NCBI RefSeq assembly: GCF_000021325.1
Contig: NC_011365.1
Location: 1,116,001-1,180,000 of the forward strand
DNA from: Gluconacetobacter diazotrophicus PA1 5
Lineage (GTDB): Bacteria; Pseudomonadota; Alphaproteobacteria; Acetobacterales; Acetobacteraceae
Direction: 5' to 3'
DNA length: 64,000 nt
This document shows, in pieces, positions 36,501 to 44,653 of the stretch. The notes below the pieces were generated by a model. It saw only the letters and a program-made list of their open reading frames with translations, was not told the DNA's origin and did no database searches. Position 1 is the first letter of the stretch. Each line of letters starts with the position of its first letter. A program made the position numbers and the translations under genes.

Positions 36501-36993
36501 ATTGCTCGACCAGACTGCCCGGCGCAACAATCAGGCAGCGTTCCATATCCCCCCGGATCAGCAGTTCCTTGATCAGCAGGCCCGCCATGACGGTCTTGCC
36601 AGCGCCCGGATCGTCAGCAAGCAGGAAGCGCAGCGGCTGGCGCGGCAGCATCGCGCCATAAACGGCAGTGATCTGGTGCGGGAGCGCTTCAATACGTGAC
36701 AGCGTAATCGCGAGATAGGGGTCAAACAGATGTGCAAGACGCAGACGCCACGCTTCCGACACAAGGCGCAGGAGTGCACCGTCCGCATCGAACGCATAGG
36801 CTCGACCAGGCTGGACAAGCTCGAACGGAATCTCATCGCCTCGATACAGCAGCCGTTCGCCGATTTTTCCATTGACCCGAAAAACAAGATTGAGCGCATC
36901 AGGTCCGAAACTTCGCACCTGAATGATTTCAGCTATTCCGCCAGTATCAAGGCCACGAACATGAGCGCTTGGCTGGAGTTGTCCGAACTCCAT
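33511..36993 (-). CDS. SNF2-type helicase with C-terminal DUF3883-like domain (Hma defence)
   Basis: A 1160-residue superfamily 2 helicase or translocase. Walker A is DDPGAGKT at 127-134 and the DEAH box is at 229-232. The helicase C domain includes QRFGRIHRIGQ near residue 590. The last 100 residues contain GWDIES (1067-1072) and IEVKGR (Glu1084, Lys1086), the pattern of DUF3883, a domain related to PD-(D/E)XK nucleases. The enzyme could therefore both move along and cut DNA. Its ATG overlaps the vapC stop by one base (TGATG), so translation of helicase and toxin is coupled. Confidence 0.9.
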   Translation of the reverse strand: MEFGQLQPSAHVRGLDTGGIAEIIQVRSFGPDALNLVFRVNGKIGERLLYRGDEIPFELVQPGRAYAFDADGALLRLVSEAWRLRLAHLFDPYLAITLSRIEALPHQITAVYGAMLPRQPLRFLLADDPGAGKTVMAGLLIKELLIRGDMERCLIVAPGSLVEQWQEELAEKFALSFDLLTRDQVENSVTGNPFAERNRFILRLDMAARSDALQARLKAAPEWDLVICDEAHRMSASYFGGEVKETRRYKLGKLLGAHTRNLLLMSATPHNGKEADFQLFMGLLDSDRFEGRFREGVRKADVSDMMRRLTKEELFRFDGTPLFPERRAYTVAYELSPAEADLYQAVTSYVREEMNRADRIGDGQRQGNVGFALQILQRRLASSAAAIHRSLERRRKRLEARLREERLHRDSILRHHTPSDDLDDLDEATATEAEDMEDTIADRATAAATVAELEAEILILRDIEEQALRLKLSGEDTKWRQLEAILDDPIMVDSHTGARRKILIFTEPKDTLEYLRDRIAARTGEPDSVVVIHGGITREARRAAVAAFNSDPAVRVMIANDAAGEGVNLQRGAHLMVNYDLPWNPNRIEQRFGRIHRIGQTEICHLWNLCAVNTREGEVYQRLLDKLEEARAALGGKVYDVLGDLFEGNALRDLLVEAVRYGDRPEIRARLFQSVENAVDVDAINRLVEERKLTSEGMAATSVAAIRDQMERAEAMRLQPHFVGAFFREAFSLLGGRMSEREAGRFEVMRVPSALKHRDRLIGRGDPVLDRYARVVFDKCLIAGRPQAELLAPGHPLFEATLDLTLERFRPLLQQGAILIDEADESVEPRLLAYLEHAIRDGRSTPSGEPRVISQRLQFVYLGEDGSAQDGGPAPYLDTRPATEAERAALSEIAQASWLSGQVEERAITYAIAHLVPAHLQEVRTRRLPEINKIEHEVRARLTREINYWDARAARLREEERAGKDQRINASNAEATAQRLTDRLYKRQTELDRERQISPLSPVLRGAALIIPRGLLEQRNALPVTPMAFSEDPIARAEIERYAMLAVITAERALGNDPRDVSAEKKGWDIESRDGTTGHLRFIEVKGRHADGTHIIVTKNELLASLNSPDAYILAVVRVESGFAHAPVYVRRFCHREPGFGETAVVFDIDDLLGQGAPPS

Positions 36994-37379
36994 CAGCGCG
37001 TTCCGGCCATTGCTGTGGCTTCGCGAAGCTTGCGGTCAAAAGTGACAATCTCTGCATCCAGAACGCGGGCTAGCCAGAGATAACTTGCGTCGTAGGCGGT
37101 CAGTCCGGTCTTTTCGGCAACCAGAACGACCTCACCCTGATTCACTGCGATTTCTCGGATCCCGAGTTGCTTTCGTAAATTGAACGCTGAAAGCAGTTTA
37201 TCACGCTGTTCAGGATGTCGGCGACACTTGATCAGGCAGACATTCGCCAGTTCAAACTGTAGCAACGGAGGCGCTGCGAGTTTGCAGTCATTCATAAGCG
37301 CCGCAGCCTCTTCACCTTCCGGCTCCCCGAAAAGGAGCGCTGCGACAACCGACGTATCAATCACTTTTATAATGCTCAT
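36993..37379 (-). CDS. vapC: VapC-type PIN-domain toxin
   Basis: A 128-residue ribonuclease toxin of the PIN family. The four acidic residues of the active site are present: Asp8 (VIDTS), Glu43 (FELANV), Asp97 (AYDASY) and Asp115 (TFDRKL). It lies 2 bp after the antitoxin gene and its stop overlaps the helicase start. Such toxins cleave tRNA or rRNA when the antitoxin is lost. The toxin appears intact. Being in one operon with the defence genes, it could stabilise them or act as a backup when they fail; this is inference. Confidence 0.9.
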   Translation of the reverse strand: MSIIKVIDTSVVAALLFGEPEGEEAAALMNDCKLAAPPLLQFELANVCLIKCRRHPEQRDKLLSAFNLRKQLGIREIAVNQGEVVLVAEKTGLTAYDASYLWLARVLDAEIVTFDRKLREATAMAGTR

Positions 37380-37381
37380 TT

Positions 37382-37615
37382 TTACGCGCGAGCATCACGA
37401 TCATGACGCACCATCTCTGTCGATTCTGAGGGGGTGGCGACTCCCATCATCCGGATTTCAGCAAGGACGCCGAACACCGATTGTTCTGGTTCATGGGCTA
37501 CGGCGGCTTCGATGATGGCCATAAGCTCACCCTGAAGAGACCGATGATGGCGTTCAGCACGCATCCGGAGCTTCTGGACAAGGTCTTCCGGGGTGTTCTT
37601 GATCGAAAGATTCAT
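37382..37615 (-). CDS. FitA/Arc-type ribbon-helix-helix antitoxin
   Basis: A 77-residue antitoxin. Residues 1-40 (MNLSIKNTPEDLVQKLRMRA, then HHRSLQGELMAIIE) form the Arc-like ribbon-helix-helix used by FitA and VapB antitoxins. The C-terminal half should wrap around VapC. GGAGGCG precedes the ATG. It is the first gene of the five-gene operon and probably represses it through the palindrome at 37630-37641. Confidence 0.87.
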   Translation of the reverse strand: MNLSIKNTPEDLVQKLRMRAERHHRSLQGELMAIIEAAVAHEPEQSVFGVLAEIRMMGVATPSESTEMVRHDRDARA

Positions 37616-37629
37616 CTTTTCGCCTCCAT

Positions 37630-37641
37630 AATGGAACCATT
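37630..37641. promoter_or_regulatory. Candidate operator of the VapBC-defence operon
   Basis: The palindrome AATGG-AA-CCATT lies about 15 bp upstream of the antitoxin start, next to its ribosome binding site, in a locally AT-rich stretch. Ribbon-helix-helix antitoxins bind short palindromes of this kind. A clear -35/-10 pair was not found. Confidence 0.4.
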
Positions 37642-37779
37642 TTGGAAGCTAGTCCCTCTTGACTTAAAATGCAAAGGGATCAATCGAGATTGGATAGCCT
37701 AGTCGATCGGCGCACTCGGAGACCGTTCACACGTCCCTATCAATTTCTTCGTATGTTAAACCGGCGATGATCTACCGAG

Positions 37780-38214
37780 TCAGGTATCCAGCCCTTCCGC
37801 AAGGGCCCCAATGTCCAGCCGAACCTCATCCTCCAATGTTTTCCCTCTGGCAAGCTTACGCCCGACTGCCTCGATAAACCCGTCATACCGCTCCCGCCCC
37901 TTGCTTTGTGCCGCAGCAAGGGCTGCATCGGGCAGTGGGGGAGTGCTGGTCAGCCAGAACCGCACGAACACGGCGAGCGATTCATTGGAGATCGTCACCC
38001 GCCGCTCCATGCGCTCCAACTGTCGTGTCATCCGGTCCAGCCGCCGGGCCAACGCCGCCTCCAATCGTTCCGGGCCGTCCGGCGACAGAAACGATGCCAG
38101 CGCCGTCTCCACGATCAGCGCCTGCGGCACTTTCTTGCGGGCAGCGTAATCGGCTAATTTTGTGCTGAGATCGGGCGGCAGCCGGATCGTGTGCTTGATT
38201 CGCATAGCAGTCAT
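37780..38214 (-). CDS. CopG-family ribbon-helix-helix protein of the traG operon
   Basis: A 144-residue protein whose N-terminus (IKHTIRLPPDLSTKLADYAA) is a ribbon-helix-helix. The rest is helical, with a coiled-coil-prone Arg-rich stretch at 55-75. The ATG overlaps the traG stop (ATGA). In related elements this CopG-like gene links traG to trbB. Here 13 kb of cargo separates it from trbB, so its 3' side marks an insertion hot spot. Confidence 0.85.
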   Translation of the reverse strand: MTAMRIKHTIRLPPDLSTKLADYAARKKVPQALIVETALASFLSPDGPERLEAALARRLDRMTRQLERMERRVTISNESLAVFVRFWLTSTPPLPDAALAAAQSKGRERYDGFIEAVGRKLARGKTLEDEVRLDIGALAEGLDT

Positions 38215-40193
38215 AGCCCCATCCGATCGCCAGGATCGAGCGAAACCTGACGCGCGAGACCCCGCTCACCGCACCGCAAGGTCTGTGCCCGCTTCGCATC
38301 GTCCTCGGGTTCATCCTCCGGCGGATCAAATTCATGCACCGGCTTCCTCGGTGCCTGCACCACCTCTTCCTGTTCCGGCAGTTCCGGCTCACGGCGGATG
38401 CCGGCATTGGCGGGATCATCATCCGCATTCCCGGCAGGAAGCGGCTGGACCACATCAGCCCAGTCCCCTGGCGGCTGCGGCCTGATGGGCGGCGTTCCTT
38501 CGGGAGATGGCGGTGGCTCGAACCGGGGTGGCGGGAGGATGCGCGCGGCCAATTCTGCATCTTCGAAATACCGCGCCTTGCGCGCCCGGACCGGCGGACA
38601 ACCCGAGACCAGCACCAGTTCCTCGTCTGGGGAAAGCTGCATGATTTCGCCGGGCGTGAGCAAAGGCCGCGCGGTCTCATGGCGTGTCACCATCAGATGC
38701 CCGAGCCACGGCGACAGCCGATGCCCGGCATAGTTTTTCGCATCCCGGATCTCGGTCGCGGTGCCGAGCGCATCCGATACGCGCTTGGCGGTCCGCTCAT
38801 CATTTGTGGCGAAGCTGACCCGGACATGGCAGTTGTCGAGGATAGAATTGTTCTGCCCATACGCTTTCTCGATCTGGTTCAGGCTCTGGCCAATCAGGAA
38901 GCTCTTGATACCGTAGCCCGCCATGAAGGCCAGCGCACTCTCGAAGAAATCCAGCCGCCCGAGCGCCGGGAATTCATCGAGCATCAGCAGCAGCCGATGG
39001 CGTCGTTTCGCCTCCAGTTCCTCCGTCAGTCGGCGGCCAATCTGGTTCAGTACGAGCCTTACCAGCGGCTTGGTGCGGCTGATGTCCGAAGGCGGGACCA
39101 CCAGATAGAGTGTGGCCGGATGGCTGCCGGCGACAAGATCGCGGATGCGCCAGTCGCAGCGCCGCGTCACATGCGCCACGACCGGATCGCGATACAGGCC
39201 GAGAAACGACATGGCGGTGGACAGCACGCCGGAGCGTTCATTGTCGCTCTTGTTGAGCAGTTCGCGCGCCGAACTGGCAACGACCGGATGCACGCCCTTC
39301 GCCCCGAGATGCGGCGTGGTCATCATGGCGCGTAGCGTGGTCTCGATGGCGCGTTTCGGGTCGGAGAGGAAATTGGCTACCCCGGCCAAGGTCTTGTCCT
39401 CCTCGGCATAGAGGACATGCAGGATCGTGCCGACCAGCAGCGCATGGCTGGTCTTTTCCCAGTGGTTCCGCTTCTCCAGGGCGCCTTCGGGATCGACCAG
39501 CACGTCTGCAATATTCTGCACGTCGCGGACCTCCCGCTCACCGCGCCGGACTTCCAGCAGCGGATTGTAGGCGGCGCTGGCCAGATTAGTCGGATCGAAT
39601 AGCAGCACCCGGCCGAAGCGCGAGCGCCAGCCGGCGGTCAGCGTCCAGTTCTCTCCCTTGATGTCATGGACGATGGCGGAGCCCGGCCACGTCAGCAGCG
39701 TCGGCACCACCAGCCCGACGCCCTTGCCCGAGCGGGTCGGTGCAAAGCACAGCACATGTTCCGGCCCGTCATGGCGGAGATAGACATCGGCCGAGCGGCC
39801 CAGCACCACCCCATCGGGGGCGAGCAGTCCCGCCCGACGGATCTCACGCGGATCGGCCCAATGCGCCGAGCCATAGGTGGTGGCGCGTTTCTTCTCACGA
39901 GCGCGCCAGACGGACATCGTGATCGCGATGATGACGGCGGCCACACCGCCTGCCGCCGCGATATACCCGCCCATCGTGAAGATGTCCGGAGCGTAGGCGT
40001 CGTAGGCGAACCACCACCAGAAGAACTCCGGCGGGTAATAAACCGGCCAGCCGAGCAGCGTGACCCACGGCGCGCCAAGCTGCGGCTGGAAGCCGAGCCG
40101 CCAGGCAGTCCACTGCGTCGCGGCCCAGGTAAAGGCGAGGATCACGGTGCTTACCGCACACACCGATCCCCAGAGGATCTTGGTCTGGTTCAT
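38211..40193 (-). CDS. traG: TraG/VirD4-like type IV coupling protein
   Basis: A 660-residue membrane ATPase that delivers the relaxase-DNA complex to the channel. Two transmembrane regions lie at residues 8-26 and 72-96. Walker A is APTRSGKG at 151-158, and the Walker B region reads LLMLDEFPALGRLDF. The C-terminal 130 residues are Pro/Glu-rich and probably disordered. It is coupled to the CopG gene by ATGA overlap. Confidence 0.94.
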   Translation of the reverse strand: MNQTKILWGSVCAVSTVILAFTWAATQWTAWRLGFQPQLGAPWVTLLGWPVYYPPEFFWWWFAYDAYAPDIFTMGGYIAAAGGVAAVIIAITMSVWRAREKKRATTYGSAHWADPREIRRAGLLAPDGVVLGRSADVYLRHDGPEHVLCFAPTRSGKGVGLVVPTLLTWPGSAIVHDIKGENWTLTAGWRSRFGRVLLFDPTNLASAAYNPLLEVRRGEREVRDVQNIADVLVDPEGALEKRNHWEKTSHALLVGTILHVLYAEEDKTLAGVANFLSDPKRAIETTLRAMMTTPHLGAKGVHPVVASSARELLNKSDNERSGVLSTAMSFLGLYRDPVVAHVTRRCDWRIRDLVAGSHPATLYLVVPPSDISRTKPLVRLVLNQIGRRLTEELEAKRRHRLLLMLDEFPALGRLDFFESALAFMAGYGIKSFLIGQSLNQIEKAYGQNNSILDNCHVRVSFATNDERTAKRVSDALGTATEIRDAKNYAGHRLSPWLGHLMVTRHETARPLLTPGEIMQLSPDEELVLVSGCPPVRARKARYFEDAELAARILPPPRFEPPPSPEGTPPIRPQPPGDWADVVQPLPAGNADDDPANAGIRREPELPEQEEVVQAPRKPVHEFDPPEDEPEDDAKRAQTLRCGERGLARQVSLDPGDRMGL

Positions 40194-40236
40194 GACAGGA
40201 ACCGACCAAACGGCTCGATTTCCCGATACTCAAGAC

Positions 40237-40440
40237 CTAATTGAAGCGCTTTGGTTCGCCGGACGGGAGCGGATAATAAACGGACGGTTTCCGGACGACC
40301 TTCACGGCGGCAAGAATATCGAGAATCGTGCGTTTGCTGACGCCGCTTCGCTCGCCCTGCTCCAGCAATCCGACAAGCGTCCGCTCGTCTTGATGATTGG
40401 CTGGATAACGGATCGGTGGCGCCTTATTTCGCCTTGCCAT
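40237..40440 (-). CDS. Short hypothetical protein, possible antitoxin remnant
   Basis: A 67-residue frame between traG and parE. The middle (TLVGLLEQGERSGVSKRTIL) looks like the C-terminal toxin-binding tail of ParD antitoxins, but the ribbon-helix-helix head is missing. A longer in-frame start at 40569 adds 43 residues without a recognisable motif. No ribosome site is obvious for either start. It may be a degraded ParD gene or an unrelated small protein. Confidence 0.35.
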   Translation of the reverse strand: MARRNKAPPIRYPANHQDERTLVGLLEQGERSGVSKRTILDILAAVKVVRKPSVYYPLPSGEPKRFN

Positions 40441-40598
40441 GCAGGGAAACCCCGATTGCCTTGTCGTCGTATGTGGGAAAGAACCCGTTACGATAAAGAT
40501 GCCTCCGTTTGAGGATCGCACCCGCATTCTGATCGTTGTGAGGGCGTCGAAGTTCATCGTCATTGACAACCGCTGCGCGTAATCCCACGGCCCTGACT

Positions 40599-40892
40599 CT
40601 ACGAGTCAAATATCTGCGGCAGATCCCGTGCGCCATGAAGCACGCGGACGATGCGTACCTCATCGACCAGTTCACGGAAGAACAGCAGATAGCGGCCGTG
40701 AACAATGACCCTCAATCCGGGGCTCATCTCATCGCGCGCCGGAAAGCTCTCCGGATGCTGTGCCGCGGTGGCTGCCTTCGCTTCCAGTTCGGCAACGAAG
40801 CTCATGGCCCGCTCGGGATTGTCTTCGGCGATGTAAAGCGCGATCTCCAGAAGGTCGGCACGCGCGGCGGGAGCAAAGCCGAGCCGCTTCAT
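40599..40892 (-). CDS. parE: ParE/RelE-family toxin
   Basis: A 97-residue toxin of the ParE/RelE superfamily. The opening FAPAARADLLEIALYIAEDNP and the closing strand VRIVRVLHGARDL are typical of ParE. ParE proteins inhibit gyrase. The ATG overlaps the parD stop (ATGA). The pair probably stabilises the element between relaxase and coupling protein genes. Confidence 0.9.
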   Translation of the reverse strand: MKRLGFAPAARADLLEIALYIAEDNPERAMSFVAELEAKAATAAQHPESFPARDEMSPGLRVIVHGRYLLFFRELVDEVRIVRVLHGARDLPQIFDS

Positions 40893-41161
40893 CCCTGCGA
40901 ACGGCGCCGGGCAATCGCGTCCCGCAATTCGGCGAAGACGGTCTCGGCCGGGATGCTCGACCCGCTTTCGTCGCCTATCCTGATCGCTTCCCGCAGGGCA
41001 TCGAGATCACGACGGTCGGTATCACGTCGGCGCATCCATTCGCGCAACGCCTCGCGCACCACCTCGCTGGTCGAGGCGTATTCGCCACCGTCGACGGACT
41101 GGCGCAGGATCGCCGCCATCTCGGACGGCACGGTGATGGTCATACGTTCGATCGTGGACAT
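40889..41161 (-). CDS. parD: ParD-family antitoxin
   Basis: A 90-residue ribbon-helix-helix antitoxin (MTITVPSEMAAILRQSV, then YASTSEVVREALREW). The start at 41161 is chosen because GGGAGGAG lies 7 bp upstream; the longer frame to 41239 overlaps the relaxase 3' side. First gene of the pair. Confidence 0.9.
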   Translation of the reverse strand: MSTIERMTITVPSEMAAILRQSVDGGEYASTSEVVREALREWMRRRDTDRRDLDALREAIRIGDESGSSIPAETVFAELRDAIARRRSQG

Positions 41162-41245
41162 GAAGCGGCTCCTCCCAAGTGAGCATACTTCATCATACTT
41201 ATGAAGCAGCCGCTTTGTCAGCCGAAACTCGCAGGCCACCCGACG

Positions 41246-43000
41246 TCAAATCCCGAGCCCGCGCTTGCGACCGAAATTCCAGTCCACCGTCCCGCCCGGC
41301 GACAGGGTGCCGGAAACCTGCCGTCCGAGCTTCTGCTCCAACGCTGGCCGCCACGGCACAAGCTGGAAGCCCAGCCCGTCATCGACCATCGCGAACCGTC
41401 CCGAGGATAGAACGACCCGCTGGCGATAGACCCCCGAGACGATCTCGCCTTCCTTCGCGGGGCGGTGCTCCAACCCGGTCTGCGCCGCAAGCCTCGCCGC
41501 CGCCTGATCGAGATCGCGCTGGCGCAGGGTGCCGATCAGGTCGGGCGCGAACACCACGCGCTCACTCTGCCGCCGGGCCAGCCCCTCCGACGCCAGATGG
41601 TCAATCCGCTGCACCATCGCTTCACGGACCTCCGAGCCGAAACCCGCATTGGCCAAGGCTGGATCCTTGGCGAGCAACTGGCGATCGAGCCAGGTTGCGC
41701 CAGGTGCTGTCACCTGCTCGGCCAGCGTGAAATCTGAACGCGCGGCGAGCGACAGACACTGCGTGCCTTTGGCATCCTCCCAGCTCCGGGTCTCAACGAT
41801 CGCACCGGTCCTGGCATCGCCGGTCAGGTCCAGATCGGGGAAGCGGACATGATGCGTCCGTCCGTCGGTCCCCGCAATCACCGCGTAGCCCGAACCCTTG
41901 AGTTCATCATCCAGCCCGCGCTCGACCAGCCGCCCGATGACCGGATCGGCCAATGTCTCGCCGTGGATCGCGAAACCCGCAACATCGGGTTCCGCCCCGC
42001 CGTCGGACATGGCGCGGTGCATGGTCCTGATGATGTCGCCCCGGATGGAGAGATCACGCAGGGTCGCCTCCAGCCCCGGCTTGAGGGTCCAGCGCGCCAC
42101 CCCGACCCGTTCGGCGAGGCCAAGCCCTTCCAGCTTGGTCGCCCTTCCGACCAGCAGGCGGCGCAGTTCCGGATCTTCTGCACCCGCGCCGGGACGGAGA
42201 TCGACGATGCCGCCGCCCTCGTCGCTGAGATCCTGCAACGCGCGATCGAGACTGGTCCAGCGGTCGGCGCCAATCTCGGTGTCCAGGGCGGTGCGTATTT
42301 CCCGTTCGCTGCGCGGGCCAAGCTCCAGCGTCACCCGTTCGGCGGCGCGGTCGCGCAGCCCCTGGCTGATATAGGCGCGGCTGATCACCAGATCCTTGCC
42401 GTCATCGGCCACCCCGCGCACCAGGATATGGACGTGCGGATTGTCGGTGTTCCAGTGGTCGACCCCGACCCAGTCCAGCTTCGTGCCGAGGTCGCGCTCC
42501 ATGTCCTGCATCAGTTCCCGCGCGAAGCCCCGCAAATCCTCCATCCGCGCTGCGTCCTCTGGGGAGACGATGAAGCGGAAATGGTGCCGGTCGTCTTCGC
42601 AGCGTTCCGCGAAGGCCTTGCTGTCCACTTCGTCGGAACCGGCATCGAACAGATGGGCCTTGGCCCCATCGCGGGTCACGCCCTCGCGTCTGAGATAGGC
42701 GATGTGCCGGGCAAGAGGCGCGGACCGAAACCGCGTGCCCTGCTGGCGGACCACCCGCGCCTTGACCACGACCCGACGGGCATTGCTTCGCAGCCGCATG
42801 GACAGGGCCGCGCGTCGGCCGCGCCCGAAACGAGAACCGCCACCGCCTCCCCTGCCCTTCGCACCGAACCGGGTGCCGGTATGACCGGCCTTCTTCGCGG
42901 CACGCATGACCTCGCCAACGAAGGATTTCGGTCGTGCGCCCTGGTTGCCATGCTGGATACGTCCGGGCCGGACGGTCAGGTTGTCATCGCACGTCGCCAT
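41246..43000 (-). CDS. VirD2-like relaxase with DUF3363 domain
   Basis: A 584-residue relaxase that nicks the origin of transfer and leads the DNA into the recipient. The basic Gly/Arg-rich N-terminus (30-75) is followed by the relaxase domain. Its metal-binding histidines lie in DHWNTDNPHVH (His182, His189, His191). Tyr102 in HIAYLRREG is a candidate nucleophile. The C-terminal DUF3363 region is complete. The start at 43000 follows GGGAGCGGGA; an extension to 43111 lacks support. Confidence 0.92.
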   Translation of the reverse strand: MATCDDNLTVRPGRIQHGNQGARPKSFVGEVMRAAKKAGHTGTRFGAKGRGGGGGSRFGRGRRAALSMRLRSNARRVVVKARVVRQQGTRFRSAPLARHIAYLRREGVTRDGAKAHLFDAGSDEVDSKAFAERCEDDRHHFRFIVSPEDAARMEDLRGFARELMQDMERDLGTKLDWVGVDHWNTDNPHVHILVRGVADDGKDLVISRAYISQGLRDRAAERVTLELGPRSEREIRTALDTEIGADRWTSLDRALQDLSDEGGGIVDLRPGAGAEDPELRRLLVGRATKLEGLGLAERVGVARWTLKPGLEATLRDLSIRGDIIRTMHRAMSDGGAEPDVAGFAIHGETLADPVIGRLVERGLDDELKGSGYAVIAGTDGRTHHVRFPDLDLTGDARTGAIVETRSWEDAKGTQCLSLAARSDFTLAEQVTAPGATWLDRQLLAKDPALANAGFGSEVREAMVQRIDHLASEGLARRQSERVVFAPDLIGTLRQRDLDQAAARLAAQTGLEHRPAKEGEIVSGVYRQRVVLSSGRFAMVDDGLGFQLVPWRPALEQKLGRQVSGTLSPGGTVDWNFGRKRGLGI

Positions 43001-43564
43001 GTCCCGCTCCCTGCTTCGATGTGCGCCTGACGGCGCCCGGGGCCTTGAAAAGATTAGGAAAACTGCATGGACAGCCGCAGGCGGCTGGTGGTGAGAGGAC
43101 AAACTCCCCAATCAAACCAACCACATGCAGCCCCGGACGGGCGCTGCTTTTACCTTGCCCTCTTAATCGGGCGGGTTTTTTGGTCAAGTTTTTCATTCTT
43201 CGTTTTCCTTTAGCTTCCTTTCACGATCACAGTTCTGCTCCTGGACTGGCATCTCGGCCCTGACTGAGGGTTCGTGGCACGCCGTGCACTCTTCCGCGCT
43301 CAGCGACGACTGATATGCCGCCCCATCCGTGGATGGGCGGCCGGCCTTTCGTCGTGGCGCATTTTGCCATCGGATTCACGGGGCAGCATCACAGGCACTC
43401 GAGCGGAGTCCCACGAGGCGTTCACCTGCGCGTGCTCCAGGCAAGATATCGTGCTTCCCGTCGTCCTCGACTGCACCCTTCCCCATCCGCCTTGGCGGAT
43501 CTCCCTGTTCAGAACGCCGCGGTCATCCCGACACGCGGCGGAACATTCCTTTGCAGCTGGACAC
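43001..43564. other. Region upstream of the relaxase: possible oriT, and IS110 flank
   Basis: No gene is supported in these 564 bp. The 150 bp next to the relaxase contain the inverted repeat AGCCGC-AG-GCGGCT (43073-43086), then AT-rich and T-rich tracts (43160-43225), a usual layout for an origin of transfer. No nic site was recognised. A second hairpin (CCGCCCCATCC/GGATGGGCGG, 43318-43340) and the stretch up to 43564 may belong to the end of the IS110 element. Confidence 0.4.
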
Positions 43565-44653
43565 TCACGCGAGCGCCCGCGGCAATTTGCGGTTCTTGCA
43601 AGCGATATGACGGGCCCGCTCTTCGGGATCGACGGCCGGACCGCCGTCATAGACCGTTCCGTCGAGCCACATGGCATGCATGATCACGGCCATCTTGCGC
43701 GCCACGGCGACCGCCGCCTTGCGATGGCAGGACCGTTTCGCCAGTTCCAGGCCCCAGGTCCGCAGCTTGTCGCGCCCCTTGAAACGCGTCAGCAGGACCG
43801 ACGCCGCTTCATAGAGGGACCGCCGCACCTCCGGATCGCCGGCCTTGCTGATGCGTCCCTGCACATCGATGCTGGTACCCGACTGCCAGCGCCGCGACGT
43901 CAGGCCGAAATACGCCGCGACGTCGCGCGAGCGCCGGAAGCGCGACGGATCGTCGATCGCCGTCATCACGCCAAGCGCGGTCACCGGCCCCACCCCCGGA
44001 ATGGCCATGAACCGCCGGCACACCTCGTCACCCGCGACGATCCGCACCACCAGCTTGTGCAGCCGGGTATATTCTTCCCAGAGCACGGCCTTCGCCCGCA
44101 GCATCGCCTCCATGAGATCGCGGGTCAGCGCGTCCTGCGCCACGGCCTCGCGAACGGCGGTGTCGAAGCGCGCCCGCGAGACCGTGCCCAGGCGGATACC
44201 GAACGCCTTGAGCGAATGGCGGATCGTATTCTCGAGATCCATGAATTTGCGCTTGAGCGTGCTGCGCTGGGTCAGGATCAGACGCAGCCGATAGCTTGCT
44301 TCGCTCTTGATATGGGCCGTCCGGAACCAGCCGGTGCGCACGATATGCGCGATCCCCAGCGCGTCCGCCTTGTCGGTCTTGTTGCGCTGCGCCGACATCG
44401 CCGCCCGCACGTGTTTCGTCTCCAGGCAGACCGCCGGCAGGCCCAGCGCCAGCATCTCCGGATGCAGCCAGGGCGACAGGGAACCTGCCTCGTGACCCAT
44501 ACGGCGCAGGCGCGGCAGGAACGGCTTCACGGCATCCCTGAGCGCAGCCGGGTCCGTGGCCACCGTCGTTTCCAGATGCACGGTGCCCTGCTCGTCCACC
44601 ACACAGACCGCCGTTTCGTCGATCGACACATCGAGACCGCAAAAGAATTCCAT
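43565..44653 (-). CDS. IS110-family transposase
   Basis: A 362-residue DEDD transposase. The N-terminal RuvC-like domain carries Asp8 (GLDVSIDE) and the NKTDKADALGIAHIVR motif. The C-terminal Transposase_20 domain contains IPGVGPVTALGVMTAI and the RRWQSGTSIDVQGRISKAGD segment, which supplies the catalytic serine region. The start at 44653 matches the family; a 65-codon upstream extension runs into the non-coding end of the element and is rejected. IS110 enzymes act with a structured bridge RNA from the element's end. Confidence 0.92.
   Translation of the reverse strand: MEFFCGLDVSIDETAVCVVDEQGTVHLETTVATDPAALRDAVKPFLPRLRRMGHEAGSLSPWLHPEMLALGLPAVCLETKHVRAAMSAQRNKTDKADALGIAHIVRTGWFRTAHIKSEASYRLRLILTQRSTLKRKFMDLENTIRHSLKAFGIRLGTVSRARFDTAVREAVAQDALTRDLMEAMLRAKAVLWEEYTRLHKLVVRIVAGDEVCRRFMAIPGVGPVTALGVMTAIDDPSRFRRSRDVAAYFGLTSRRWQSGTSIDVQGRISKAGDPEVRRSLYEAASVLLTRFKGRDKLRTWGLELAKRSCHRKAAVAVARKMAVIMHAMWLDGTVYDGGPAVDPEERARHIACKNRKLPRALA

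Noticed and set aside
43300-43677. 125-codon minus-strand frame beside the IS110 gene
   Set aside because: No motif and it overlaps the transposase 3' end in another frame.
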